Program-made: the position numbers and the translations under genes
Origin: Sphingobium yanoikuyae
Lineage (GTDB): Bacteria > Pseudomonadota > Alphaproteobacteria > Sphingomonadales > Sphingomonadaceae
Reading direction: 5' to 3'
Assembly: GCF_034424525.1 (NCBI RefSeq)
Contig: NZ_CP139979.1
Span: forward strand, 3,373,001-3,437,000
Length of the DNA: 64,000 bases
Shown: positions 17,291 to 26,223 of the stretch, piece by piece
How the letters are laid out: the number at the start of each line of letters is the position of its first letter
How positions within the stretch are numbered: the stretch's first letter is position 1
The notes under the pieces: model-generated
Database searches by the model: none
What the model was told of the DNA's origin: nothing
What the model saw: only the letters and a program-made list of their open reading frames with translations

Positions 17291-20260
17291 TCAGAAATTG
17301 AAGCGGACACCGGCGCGATAGATGCGGCCCAGCGTGTCGTAGAGCGCCGGGTTGATGTCGAGACCGGTGTTGGTCTGGGGCGAGGCGACCGGATCCTTGT
17401 CGAACAGATTGTCGACCTTGCCATAGAGGGACACACGGTCGCTGAACTTGAAGGTGGCGCCGATGTCGACATAGAAGGCCCCCTTCATCTTGTTGTAATC
17501 GATGGTCGGGTGGTTCGCGGTCGAGGCCGGGCAGGACGACTGGCAGACGACATATTGGTTGCCGAACGTGCCGTCGCTGATCCAGCGTTCCTGCACCGTC
17601 AGGCTGAACTTGCCGCTGTCATAGGTCTGCACCGCCAGCCATTTCCAGTCGGGCGTGTTGCCGTTGTTGGCGCCCGCCTGGTCGACCGGATCGACACCGG
17701 CAATGCCGGCGTTGACGATGAACTTGCGGATATGGGTGCCCAGCGCGCGGACGGTGAAGTTGCCCGGCAGGCCCAAGGGCTGCTGCCACTGATAGCTCGC
17801 CTCGATATCGAAGCCGCTGGTCCGCCAGGAGGCAAGGTTGAACGGCTGGACATTGATATAGTTGAGGCTGGGATTGGCATTGTCGAGGCTGAAGCCGCCG
17901 CAGAAGGCCTGATTGCCGTCATAGCAGAACTGGACGATCTGCTGCGCCGACAGGCTGGAGACGACGCCCTTCAGCTTGATGTCATAATAGTCGAACGACA
18001 GGCTGAGGCCCGGTAGCCAGGAGGGACGCGCCAGCACGATGCCGATTTCGGTGTTGCGGGCGATTTCGGGCTTCAGATTGGGGTTGCCGATGGTGTTCTG
18101 GAATGCCTGAACCGCTGCGCCCTGGAAGGGATCGCTGAAGTTCGGCAGGGTCGTGACGGTCGGCGCGGCGAACAGTTCCGACAGATTGGGCGCCCGGACA
18201 TCGCGCGAGGTGACGGCGCGCAGGCGGATGCCGTCGAGCGGCGTATCCCAGGTGCCGCCGACCTTCCACGCCCAGACCGTGCCCGACGTGCTGTAATGGG
18301 TACCACGGCCCGCGGCGTTCAGATTGGCGCGGCCGACCGCTTCGCTGTCGAACAGCGGCATGTCGATTTCCACGAAGCCTTCATAGACTTCATATTTGCC
18401 GCGACCATTCTTGTAGTTGCCGGCTGCCCAGTTGCTGCCCTGCGCACCGTTGAGCAGCGGGTCGGCCGGATAATCGGCGCTGTTGGGGCTGAGGTCGGAC
18501 ACGCCCGCGCCATAGGGGTCGGCGTTCACGCGATAGAATTCGCGGCGATATTCGGCACCGAAGGCGACCGAGAGCGGGCCTGCCCACAATTCCACCGGAT
18601 TGCCCGAGAAGTTGAGGCTGGCGACGTCCTGGGTCAGCTTGGTGTGCTGGAACGGGCCATTGTCATGCGGCGCGACATAGGCGAGCGCGGCCGCCGAGGG
18701 GGTGAAGCCGCCGAAGATGTTGATCGGCTGGCAACCGAGCGCGCGAGCGGCCGGATCGGCGCAGACGATCGCACCGTTGAGGGTGATCGCATTGGCCGCT
18801 GCGGCATAGCGGTTCTGCAGCACGATATCCTTCACCCGGATGTCCGAGATGGTGATGCCATGCTCATAATAGGCGTCATAGTTCCAGTCGGTGCCGGCCG
18901 CGCCGAACTTGCCCTTGGCGCCGGCGACGAAGCGATATTGCTTGCGATCGGTATAGACCTGCGGATCGGGGAAGGCGGCGTTGGACGAGCCGAAGCCGAA
19001 GGAGGTGATGCCGGCCGTGGCGCACTGGTCGCGCACCGACTGGGGCAGATAGGGGTTGGAGCATTGGACGGTCAGGTTGGCGCGGCCATAGCCGGGGCTG
19101 GGCTGGTTGTTGGTCTTCACCTGCGCGACATTGACCGTGACATAGGCTTCGTTGTTGTCGGCGAAATCATAGCCGATCCGGCCATAGCCGTTGATGCGTT
19201 CCAGCGAGGATTTGAGCGAGGCGCCCGAGCCGGGTGCGCCCGACAGGTCGCCGCCCTCGCAGAAGCTGTTGCCGCGATAGCAGTTGGTGACCGCGCCGGT
19301 GCCGGTCGGCGTGCCGTTCGATCCATAGTTGAACTGATAGGGATTGCCATTCTGGTCGAAGGCGATGCCCTGCAGCGGGCCATTGTTGATCAGGCCGTAG
19401 CGGGCATATTGATAGGGCTGGGCGTAATCGCGGTAATTATATTGTGGCAGGCCGTTGTTGGTCTGGCCGGTGTTCATCAGCGTGGTGGCGCGATACCAGT
19501 TGCGGCTGCCGGCCAGATCGGTGCCGAAGTCGCCGGCACCCACGCCGCCTTCATGGTCATATTCGCCGCTGACCACCAAATGCAGACGATCATCCATGAA
19601 GGATTTGCCATAGGCGGCCTGGACCAGCGCGGTTTCGTCATCGCCATATTTGGTGATGCTGCCAAGGATATTGCCCTTGAAGCCTTCGAAATGGGTGTCG
19701 GTGATGAAATTGACCACGCCGCCGACCGCGTCCGAGCCGTAGGAGGCTGAGGCACCGCCGGTGACGACGTCGACGCGCTTCACCAGCAGCTGCGGGAACA
19801 TCGAGATGTCGGGCACGCCGGTGACATTGGCGCCGACGACGCGCTGGCCGTCGAGCAGGGTCAGGGTGCGGATCGCGCCCAGGCCGCGCAGCGAGAAGGA
19901 GCTGAGGCCCTGCTGGCCGCTGGAGGTGGAGAAGGTGCCGGTGGCGGCGCCGGTCGACCCCTGGAGCGAGGGCAGCTGGGCAATGGTGTTGAAGATGTTG
20001 GGCTGCGCGTTATTGGCGATCTGCTCCTCACCGATGACGGTGGTGGGCGTCGGCGCATTGAAGCCGCTGGTGGTGATGCGCGATCCGGTGACGATGATGT
20101 CGGCGCTCTGTGCGGCCGGCGCATCGCTCGTCTGGGCCTGTGGCACGGGTTCGGCCGCCGGTTCGGTCTGGGCCTGGGCGGTGCCGGCCAGCGCCATGAT
20201 GGCGACGGCGGCCAGGCTGACGCCCGCCATATGCCGATGGATTGCGATCTGCACGTTCAT
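17291..20260 (-). CDS. TonB-dependent outer-membrane receptor (GH55 locus)
   Basis: 989 residues. Sec signal (SLAAVAIMALAGTAQAQ), then the TonB box/plug region (ADIIVTGSRITTSGF), plug motifs (SFSLRGLGAIRTLTLLDGQR, VKRVDVVTGGASASYGSDAV, GGVVNFIT) and a long beta-barrel ending in the aromatic LGRIYRAGVRFNF. SRDVRAPNLSELFAAP and DVTLRAVTSRD-like barrel motifs are typical of the carbohydrate-type TonB receptors abundant in sphingomonads. The ATG at 20260 has AAGAGGA upstream; an in-frame extension of 32 codons is not signal-like. It sits between two GH55-like paralogues and shares an upstream operator with one of them, so it probably imports the oligosaccharides they release. Confidence 0.92.
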   Translation of the reverse strand: MNVQIAIHRHMAGVSLAAVAIMALAGTAQAQTEPAAEPVPQAQTSDAPAAQSADIIVTGSRITTSGFNAPTPTTVIGEEQIANNAQPNIFNTIAQLPSLQGSTGAATGTFSTSSGQQGLSSFSLRGLGAIRTLTLLDGQRVVGANVTGVPDISMFPQLLVKRVDVVTGGASASYGSDAVGGVVNFITDTHFEGFKGNILGSITKYGDDETALVQAAYGKSFMDDRLHLVVSGEYDHEGGVGAGDFGTDLAGSRNWYRATTLMNTGQTNNGLPQYNYRDYAQPYQYARYGLINNGPLQGIAFDQNGNPYQFNYGSNGTPTGTGAVTNCYRGNSFCEGGDLSGAPGSGASLKSSLERINGYGRIGYDFADNNEAYVTVNVAQVKTNNQPSPGYGRANLTVQCSNPYLPQSVRDQCATAGITSFGFGSSNAAFPDPQVYTDRKQYRFVAGAKGKFGAAGTDWNYDAYYEHGITISDIRVKDIVLQNRYAAAANAITLNGAIVCADPAARALGCQPINIFGGFTPSAAALAYVAPHDNGPFQHTKLTQDVASLNFSGNPVELWAGPLSVAFGAEYRREFYRVNADPYGAGVSDLSPNSADYPADPLLNGAQGSNWAAGNYKNGRGKYEVYEGFVEIDMPLFDSEAVGRANLNAAGRGTHYSTSGTVWAWKVGGTWDTPLDGIRLRAVTSRDVRAPNLSELFAAPTVTTLPNFSDPFQGAAVQAFQNTIGNPNLKPEIARNTEIGIVLARPSWLPGLSLSFDYYDIKLKGVVSSLSAQQIVQFCYDGNQAFCGGFSLDNANPSLNYINVQPFNLASWRTSGFDIEASYQWQQPLGLPGNFTVRALGTHIRKFIVNAGIAGVDPVDQAGANNGNTPDWKWLAVQTYDSGKFSLTVQERWISDGTFGNQYVVCQSSCPASTANHPTIDYNKMKGAFYVDIGATFKFSDRVSLYGKVDNLFDKDPVASPQTNTGLDINPALYDTLGRIYRAGVRFNF

Positions 20261-20338
20261 TCCTCTTCCCCTCTTGTCACCAGGCGCCCTCCCGGCGTCG
20301 GCGCGCCCATGGCGGGCTATTGTGTGAGTATTAATCCC

Positions 20339-20374
20339 GAGCGGTCGCCACCGCACTTACGACATAGGTCGTAG
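20339..20374 (-). promoter_or_regulatory. Shared promoter/operator element, copy 1 (TonB receptor)
   Basis: Contains GAGCGGTCGC (20339-20348), a four-base gap, then GCACTTACGAC-ATAG-GTCGTAG (20353-20374), which includes the perfect palindrome TACGAC-ATAG-GTCGTA. It lies about 80-115 bases upstream of the receptor start. The same pair of blocks occurs upstream of GH55-like paralogue B. Confidence 0.65.
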
Positions 20375-20396
20375 GCGGCGGCGAACCGTCGCTTTT

Positions 20397-23300
20397 TCAG
20401 GGCTTTGCGGCGTAGAGCGCGTGGTGCGTCAGGATGAAAAGCGTGCGCTTGTCGGGGCCGCCGAACAGGATCTGGAGCGGCCGGTCGGGCACGTCGATGC
20501 GGCCGCTTTCCTTGCCGTCCGCGCCGTAGACGAAGATCTGGCCATTGGCGACGAACACCCGGCCCTGCCCGTCCACCGCGACGCTCTCGCCACCGCGATT
20601 GGCGAAGGGCTTCAGCGCCGTCAGCGTGCCGCCCGGCCCCACTGTGCCGCTATAGGTGATATTCTCCGACCCGTTGGTGACGAACAGGCGATCGCCGATC
20701 TTGCCGGAAACGAAGCCGTTGGCGTTGAGCCCGTCGGACCAGCGCCAGCCGGTATGATCGATCGGCCCCTGCTGCCAGACGCGGAAGGCCGGCAAGGACA
20801 GGCTGCCGTCGGGCGAGACATATTCCTTTGCCTTGGGCGTGCCGACATCGCGGGCGAACATCTGGGCCAGCGTGGTGAACTCGTAGGTCTTGGGGTCGAG
20901 CTGGTCGCGAAACTCGCCATTATTCCACCAGTTGACCGGCAGCAGCGTCTTGCCCGCGCCAGTGCCGCGCACCGGGGTCGGCTGGATCAACGTCAGCGCA
21001 TCCTTGGGACCGGCGGGGTCGAACGAATAGGCGCCGCCCTTCGCGCCGAGCGAGGAGAGGACCAGGACATGGCCCGAGGCGTCGATGGCGAGATTGACCG
21101 GATCGAGCGCATGGTCGCGGACGATCTCCAGCCCCTTGCCCTCGCTCCAGCGGTGGATGCGCTGGAAACGGCGGTCGATGAAATAGAGCGCGCCCTGTGC
21201 ATCGACAGCCGCGCCGGAGATCGACCAGAAGCCATCCTCCAGCTTCTCGACCTTGGTGCCGGACGGTGCGACCGCCGGGACCGCGCTGCCGGCCGGACCA
21301 ATATCCAGCGCAGCGAACTCGCGTTCGCGCACCAGCAGCTTGCGGCTGACATCCTCGATCGCATTGTCGAACGGATATTTGCTGGCGCGCAGGAAGGTGC
21401 CGCAGCCTTCATCGTCGCAGGTGGCATAGCCGCTCTCGCCATTCACATGGACGTTGCGGAAGCGGATATTGCCCGAATTGGTGATCTTCACCGCGCTCTT
21501 TTCCGGCGCATAGGTGCGGGTGACGCGATAGCCATGATAGTTGGCGAACAGCAGGTTGCTGGAGTTGCGGATGTCGAGCGAGATGGCGTCGGGGCCGTCA
21601 TCGACCTCCTGCTCGGTCTGGGGTGCCAGGAACTCCCAGTTGTGGACGTTGTCGAGCACGAATTCGTTGCGGGCATGATGTTCGACCGACATTTCATAGA
21701 CATGGCCGGGCGTGTCGGTGTCGGTGATGTAGAAGCCCGCCTGGGCAAAGCTGTTGGGGCTCCAGACGTCGGCGAAGGTGCCGCCACCGCCATCCGTCAC
21801 CCAGATGCTGGGATATTGGGCATCGAGCCGGCTGTCGGTGACCGGGTCGCCGGTGTTGACGCGCAGCGTGCCGAGCATCTTGCCATCGGCGGTGGGCGTG
21901 CCGCCGCCGCCCATGATCTTGACGTCCTCGACCAGGCTCTGTTCGCCAGACCGCCAGAGCAGGGCGGAAGCGCGCGGGTTCACCCGGCCGGTGAAGAGAC
22001 CGAGGCCCGAGAGGATATTGTCGCCACCCTTGCGGCTTTCGAGGATCGGCAGGACCGGACCGAGGCCGGCATGATTGGGGTTGTTGTCGGGAATGAAGAG
22101 CTGGGTGATGGCCGGGTGCAGGCCGATGAGGATGCTGTCCGGGCGCAGGGTCAGCTTGTCCGTCACCTTGTAGAAGCCGGTCGGGAAATAGAGGATGCGG
22201 TTTGCGTCGATCGCCTTTTGCAGGGCGGCGGTGTCATCCGCCTTGCCGTCACCGACCGCGCCCAGGGTGCGGACATTGACCCACTGGTCCATCGGCGGCA
22301 GGTCGCGGATCGCGGGCGCGCGCGGCGCCGGCATGGCGGAGAGCGGCTGGATGTCGGCGGTGGTGGCGTACTCGCCCGTGTGGCCAAGTGCCGGGACAGC
22401 GAGGCCATAGGAGAAATTGGCGACCTTATAGGCCTTGCCCTTGCCGTCGATCGTCTTGCCGCTGTCGCGGAAGCGGGCGAAGACCGGGCTGTTCACGGCA
22501 AGCGCATTGTCGAAGCCGACCTGGGTGAAGACATTCTTCTCGTTCGAGATGACGACGCCGGCCTTCGACACATTCTCGAACCGGACATCCTTGCCCCAGA
22601 GGCTGTCGCTGTAGCCGCGGTCGATTTCGATCCCGACCGGCGTGTTCTTGATCGCGACATTGACGAGGGTGAGGTCGACCTCATGCTCGCGGATCGCCGC
22701 GTCGCGCTGGCCGTCGAAGGTCGAATCGAGCAGGGTGAACTGCCAGGCGGGCGAGGTCTTTTCGGTGACGATGCCGTATCGGCCGCCCTGGAAATGGACA
22801 TTCTCGATCACATTGCCGGCCTGATAGACGCCGGCAAAGGCGGTGCCGAGGCGGAATTCCATATGGCTGAGGAAGGCATGCTGGGCCATGCGGAAGCGCA
22901 CGCCGGCGGCGGCCGGATTGCCCGCGCCGATCTCGATATCGACATTGCTCATCGACGAATAGAAGGTGCCCGAATTGGCGTCGCGAACGATCTTGTCGCG
23001 GGGCACGACGGTCGGCACCGGGACCGGCACCTTGCCGACCTGATATTGATCGCCGCCGGCGAAGATCACCATGGTCGACACGCCCTGCTGGAAGCCCGGC
23101 GTATTGGCGCCGAGCAGCAGCACCGGCCGGGTCGGGCCGACGCCATAGACGCGCACGCCCGCCGGCACGATCAGCGAGCGGGTGATGCGATAGGTGCCCG
23201 ACGGCAGGAAGACGATGCCATGGCCGGTCGTATCGCGGGCCTGGTCCAACGCCTGCTGGATCGCGGCGCTGTCGTCGGCACGGCCGTCGCCGACCGCCTT

Positions 23301-23420
23301 TACCGTCACCGCATGGGGCTCGGCCGGCGCGACCGGGAAGACCGAGGTCGTCGCGGCGAAGGCCGGTGCCCCAAGCGTTGTTGCCGCCAGCAAAGCCGCG
23401 ATCATGCTGCGTCCGATCAT
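20397..23420 (-). CDS. Exported two-domain beta-helix (GH55-like) protein with C-terminal SMP-30-like domain, paralogue B
   Basis: 1007 residues, Sec signal (MIAALLAATTLGAPAFA). Its sequence and domain order parallel paralogue A throughout: VKAVGDGRADDSAAIQQALD, IVFLPSGTYRITRSL, LLLGANTPGFQQGVSTM, NEKNVFTQVGF, a second helix start VRTLGAVGDGKADDTAALQK, then the SMP-30-like region with GAAVDAQGALYFIDRRFQRI and LVLSSLGAKGGAYSF. The two proteins keep the same NGSENxTYS and IDVPxRPLQxLFG segments, so they arose by duplication around the TonB receptor. The ATG at 23420 has GGGAGG five bases upstream. It has its own copy of the receptor's operator. Probable role: exo-acting beta-1,3-glucanase-like enzyme with a lactonase-like or binding propeller; the fused activity is inference. 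Confidence 0.8.
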   Translation of the reverse strand: MIGRSMIAALLAATTLGAPAFAATTSVFPVAPAEPHAVTVKAVGDGRADDSAAIQQALDQARDTTGHGIVFLPSGTYRITRSLIVPAGVRVYGVGPTRPVLLLGANTPGFQQGVSTMVIFAGGDQYQVGKVPVPVPTVVPRDKIVRDANSGTFYSSMSNVDIEIGAGNPAAAGVRFRMAQHAFLSHMEFRLGTAFAGVYQAGNVIENVHFQGGRYGIVTEKTSPAWQFTLLDSTFDGQRDAAIREHEVDLTLVNVAIKNTPVGIEIDRGYSDSLWGKDVRFENVSKAGVVISNEKNVFTQVGFDNALAVNSPVFARFRDSGKTIDGKGKAYKVANFSYGLAVPALGHTGEYATTADIQPLSAMPAPRAPAIRDLPPMDQWVNVRTLGAVGDGKADDTAALQKAIDANRILYFPTGFYKVTDKLTLRPDSILIGLHPAITQLFIPDNNPNHAGLGPVLPILESRKGGDNILSGLGLFTGRVNPRASALLWRSGEQSLVEDVKIMGGGGTPTADGKMLGTLRVNTGDPVTDSRLDAQYPSIWVTDGGGGTFADVWSPNSFAQAGFYITDTDTPGHVYEMSVEHHARNEFVLDNVHNWEFLAPQTEQEVDDGPDAISLDIRNSSNLLFANYHGYRVTRTYAPEKSAVKITNSGNIRFRNVHVNGESGYATCDDEGCGTFLRASKYPFDNAIEDVSRKLLVREREFAALDIGPAGSAVPAVAPSGTKVEKLEDGFWSISGAAVDAQGALYFIDRRFQRIHRWSEGKGLEIVRDHALDPVNLAIDASGHVLVLSSLGAKGGAYSFDPAGPKDALTLIQPTPVRGTGAGKTLLPVNWWNNGEFRDQLDPKTYEFTTLAQMFARDVGTPKAKEYVSPDGSLSLPAFRVWQQGPIDHTGWRWSDGLNANGFVSGKIGDRLFVTNGSENITYSGTVGPGGTLTALKPFANRGGESVAVDGQGRVFVANGQIFVYGADGKESGRIDVPDRPLQILFGGPDKRTLFILTHHALYAAKP

Positions 23421-23464
23421 GTCCGCCTCCCATCCTCATTTTTATAGATGGTGCATGGCTAGGG

Positions 23465-23502
23465 GAGCGGTCGCGGCTTGGCACTTGCGACAAAGGTCGT
23501 AG
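23465..23502 (-). promoter_or_regulatory. Shared promoter/operator element, copy 2 (GH55-like paralogue B / gluconokinase)
   Basis: Contains GAGCGGTCGC (23465-23474), a six-base gap, then GCACTTGCGAC-AAAG-GTCGTAG (23481-23502), matching copy 1 at 20 of 22 bases in the second block and 10 of 10 in the first. It lies 45-80 bases upstream of paralogue B and 73-110 bases upstream of the divergent gluconokinase. Confidence 0.65.
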
Positions 23503-23574
23503 TTTTCCTGTGGGGTGGCGCGGCCTTATAGCGGGGGAACCAATCCCCCTGCCCCAGCGACCAAGGACGCCCGC

Positions 23575-24117
23575 TTGCCGATTTCCGCCGACCCTGCCCC
23601 CGTTTCGCCCAAAGCCGTGGGACGCGCCATCATCGTCATGGGGGTCAGCGGCTGCGGCAAGTCGACGCTGGGCGCGATGCTGGCGCAGGCGCTGGACTGC
23701 CCCTTCCTGGAGGGGGACAGCTATCATTCGGCGGCGGCGGTGGAAAAGATGCGCGGCGGGGAAGCGCTGACCGACGCGGATCGCTGGCCCTGGCTCGACC
23801 GGCTGGGCGCGGCGATCGCGGGCACGGTGGCGGCGCAGGGCGTGGCGGTTGCCGCCTGCTCGGCATTGAAGCGCACCTACCGCGACCGGCTGCGCGCGGC
23901 GATCGGCGTGCCGGTGCATTTCATCCTGCTCGACAATGACCGCGACGAACTGCTGGCGCGACTGGGCAACCGGCCGGGCCATTATATGCCCGCCAGCCTG
24001 CTCGACAGCCAGCTCGCCACGCTGGAACCGCCGCTGCCCGAGGAAGGGGCGATGATCCTGACCACCAATGTCCCGGCGAGCGAACTGCGCGACCGGGCGC
24101 TGGCCTGGCTGGGATAG
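23575..24117 (+). CDS. gntK: Gluconokinase
   Basis: About 180 residues, the usual size for GntK-type gluconokinases, which phosphorylate D-gluconate to 6-phosphogluconate in the cytoplasm. The P-loop IIVMGVSGCGKSTLGAMLA, the EGDSYH motif, ACSALKRTYRDRLR and GHYMPASLLDSQLATLE are all family hallmarks. No ATG fits: the first Met lies inside the P-loop strand. TTG at 23575 with AAGGA seven bases upstream is chosen; GTG at 23617 is possible. It is divergent from GH55-like paralogue B across a shared operator, which suggests that gluconate is an end product of the locus. Confidence 0.9.
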   Translation: MPISADPAPVSPKAVGRAIIVMGVSGCGKSTLGAMLAQALDCPFLEGDSYHSAAAVEKMRGGEALTDADRWPWLDRLGAAIAGTVAAQGVAVAACSALKRTYRDRLRAAIGVPVHFILLDNDRDELLARLGNRPGHYMPASLLDSQLATLEPPLPEEGAMILTTNVPASELRDRALAWLG

Positions 24118-24190
24118 GGTCACACCGACGCGACAGTTGAAAGTTCATAGTGTCGATAGCCAGCGCTGGCGGGCCGAAAATGAGCGTAAT

Positions 24191-24289
24191 GCGCCTGTCA
24201 CGCGCCGACGAAGCGACAGTGACGCGACACTGGCGCGCTTCCGACGCGACAATCAGGCGACAGTGAAGCGACAGCAAGGCGACAGTCGG
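24191..24289. repeat. 11-bp tandem repeat array, nine units
   Basis: Part of a 473-base stretch without a gene (24118-24590). From 24191 the sequence divides exactly into nine 11-base units all beginning GCG, at 24191, 24202, 24213, 24224, 24235, 24246, 24257, 24268 and 24279. Consensus GCGACAGTGAC; six of nine units carry GCGACA. The phase is never broken. An open frame runs through it but has no family resemblance. Confidence 0.8.
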
Positions 24290-24440
24290 ACTGGCGCCGG
24301 GCGGCGCGCGCGACGCCGAATAGCGAAGCGGCGAAAGGCGTGATGGCGGAAGAGCGGCCTGTTCCATCCGGCAGGATAGATCAGAGAAAGACCGAGTAGG
24401 AAAGCGCCGCCAGACGACCGCAGGCGATCAATGTCGGACA

Positions 24441-24574
24441 TTCCTCCCCGGAACGGGGAGGTGGCAGCGCGAAGCGCTGACGGAGGGGCAGGAGCCTATT
24501 AGTGCTGCGCTATTGGGCTTGTGCCCCTCCACCGCCTGCGGCGGTCCCCCTCCCCAAGCAAGCTTGGGGAGGAA
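24441..24574. repeat. Palindromic intergenic repeat
   Basis: Second half of the gene-free stretch. Left end CCTCCCCGGAACGGGGAGG (24443-24461) and right end CCTCCCC-AAGCAAGCTT-GGGGAGG are hairpins; the interior includes GCGCGAAGCGC and GGAGGGGC pairing with GCCCCTCC. Such GGGGAGG-rich elements are dispersed between genes in sphingomonads. It probably ends both the gluconokinase and GH35 transcripts, which converge here. Confidence 0.65.
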
Positions 24575-24590
24575 TTGGGTCGCGTGCGGT

Positions 24591-26210
24591 TCAGCGATAG
24601 CGGCCCATCGTCACCTTGAGCCAGACTGGCTTGTCGATGATGTTGAGGCCATAATCGGTCTGGTCGCCGTTCCAGATGCGATCGAACACCCAGTTATCGC
24701 CTTCGAAATGGCCTTCCTCGACCTTGACGATCATGCCGTTGGCCGGGGCGCCTTCGCGCGCGCCGAACTGGACGCGGACATGGTCGCCGGTGAAGAGAAA
24801 TTCATTGGCCGACAGCTGCGCCACGACCATGCCGCCGACCATCGCCTTGTCCCAGGCCGGGGTGTCGGCATTGGGGAACCATTCGCGCTGGCCGAACTGC
24901 CACTGGCCAAAGCTGGCCGTGACCGTCCAGTCGCCCATGGTGGTGCTGAGCGGGGTGCCGTCGTCCGGCCGTGCCGCGCCCCAGGTCGGATGGGCGAAGG
25001 CGATCTTGGCCCAGGGACGCATGGCCGCGCCGAGTACGCCGAATTTCGAGGCGAAGGCGTGGATGGTCGCATCGTCGAAGCTCTTGGCGCCGAGCGGATA
25101 GTTGAAATAGTCGGCATCATCCATGCCGAAGGGCGCGAAGCCGATCGCGCCGCGCCCCAGCGCCGACCAGAAATAGCGGGCATATTCGGCGGCATTGCCG
25201 ATTTCCGGCACCATCAGCGCATTGTCGGGCCGGGTGTAGAGATCGAGATGCTTGAAGACGTTGCGGCTGCCCCGGTCATAGATGTCGGGCGCGGCGAGAT
25301 CGAGCGAGGGGGCCGCCGCCTTCCAGATGTCGATCACGTCGCCCTGCGGCCCGCCGCTCGACACGCTCATCGGATCGACCGGCTTGTAGGGATCGGTCAG
25401 CGAGGCGTTCACATACATGGGCAGCGGCTTGATCGCCTTGCCCGCCTTGGCCAGTTCCTCGATATAGCGGGCGGTGTACCAGGTGTTGAAGCTGCGGTCC
25501 GCGGTATCGCCGAACACGCTCTTCCAGTTGCCCGCCGGCTTCCTGAGCGCACGGGTCAGTTCGGCCGGGACCGGGCCGTCGAACAATTTCTGCGCGGTGG
25601 CGCTGAAGTCGCGGGGATTCTGGTAGCTGCCGACCTCATTTTCGGGCTGCACCATGATCACCGTATTCTGCGCATCATGATCGCGCACATAGGTCATGAG
25701 CTTCAAAAAGGCGCGCTTGTCCGCCGCCAGCGTGGCCGCGCCATGGGGCGAGAGCACGCCATGATCCTTGCCATCGGCGGTCTTCATGCGCGGGAAGCGG
25801 CGATTGTCGAGCTTCACCCAGTCGGGGGTATAGGCAAGGCCGGTATTCTTCCAGGCGCCGAACCAGAGGAGGACGATGCGCTTGTCATGGGCGCGGGCCT
25901 CGTCGAGCAGGGTCTGGACGAAGCTGTAGTCGAACTGGCCTTCCTTGGGTTCCAGCTGTTCCCAGGCGACCGGCACTTCGACCGTATTGGCGTGGATGCT
26001 GTCGAGCCGGTCCCAGACCTGCTTCAGCGGGGCGGCATAATTGCTGCTGTTATTGACCTGGCCACCCAGCATCAGGAAGGGCGCGCCATCGACGATCAGG
26101 GCGTGGCGGCCATTCTTGCTCTCGATATGCGGCACTTGCCCGCCATTCTGGGCCAGCGCGGGGGTGGCGAGCAGCATGGCGCCCGTGAGCAGGGGAAGAA
26201 GATTGCGCAT
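24591..26210 (-). CDS. GH35-like (DUF5597) exported beta-galactosidase
   Basis: 539 residues with a Sec signal (LLPLLTGAMLLATPALAQ). The (beta/alpha)8 barrel of GH35 is evident: LIVDGAPFLMLGGQVNNSS, NTVEVPVAWEQLEPKEGQFDY, the acid/base Glu in MVQPENEVGSY, and a candidate nucleophile Glu in ALMVPEIGNAAEYARYF. The C-terminal part matches the DUF5597 extension (FAPFGMDD, WVFDRIWNGDQTDYGLN). It is the last gene of the nine-gene fucose operon, 13 bases after the mutarotase. It probably removes terminal beta-galactose, for example the galactose exposed after defucosylation of a xyloglucan-type side chain. The linkage is inference. Confidence 0.87.
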   Translation of the reverse strand: MRNLLPLLTGAMLLATPALAQNGGQVPHIESKNGRHALIVDGAPFLMLGGQVNNSSNYAAPLKQVWDRLDSIHANTVEVPVAWEQLEPKEGQFDYSFVQTLLDEARAHDKRIVLLWFGAWKNTGLAYTPDWVKLDNRRFPRMKTADGKDHGVLSPHGAATLAADKRAFLKLMTYVRDHDAQNTVIMVQPENEVGSYQNPRDFSATAQKLFDGPVPAELTRALRKPAGNWKSVFGDTADRSFNTWYTARYIEELAKAGKAIKPLPMYVNASLTDPYKPVDPMSVSSGGPQGDVIDIWKAAAPSLDLAAPDIYDRGSRNVFKHLDLYTRPDNALMVPEIGNAAEYARYFWSALGRGAIGFAPFGMDDADYFNYPLGAKSFDDATIHAFASKFGVLGAAMRPWAKIAFAHPTWGAARPDDGTPLSTTMGDWTVTASFGQWQFGQREWFPNADTPAWDKAMVGGMVVAQLSANEFLFTGDHVRVQFGAREGAPANGMIVKVEEGHFEGDNWVFDRIWNGDQTDYGLNIIDKPVWLKVTMGRYR

Positions 26211-26223
26211 CAGATCGGGTCTC

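Noticed and set aside
20421..23447. Open frame of about 1000 codons antisense to GH55-like paralogue B; similar long antisense frames at 39-1730, 1453-4284, 24513-26408, 31793-34807 and 56459-59332
   Set aside because: They are opposite genes with clear families, have Arg/Ala/Gly-rich low-complexity translations and no recognisable motif; such frames arise from GC-rich codon usage.
24191..24289. CRISPR-like repeat
   Set aside because: Period of 11 bases without spacers; no cas genes in the window.
24068..24343. Arg-rich 91-codon frame across the 11-bp array
   Set aside because: Its sequence follows from the repeat itself; no ribosome-binding site and no family resemblance.
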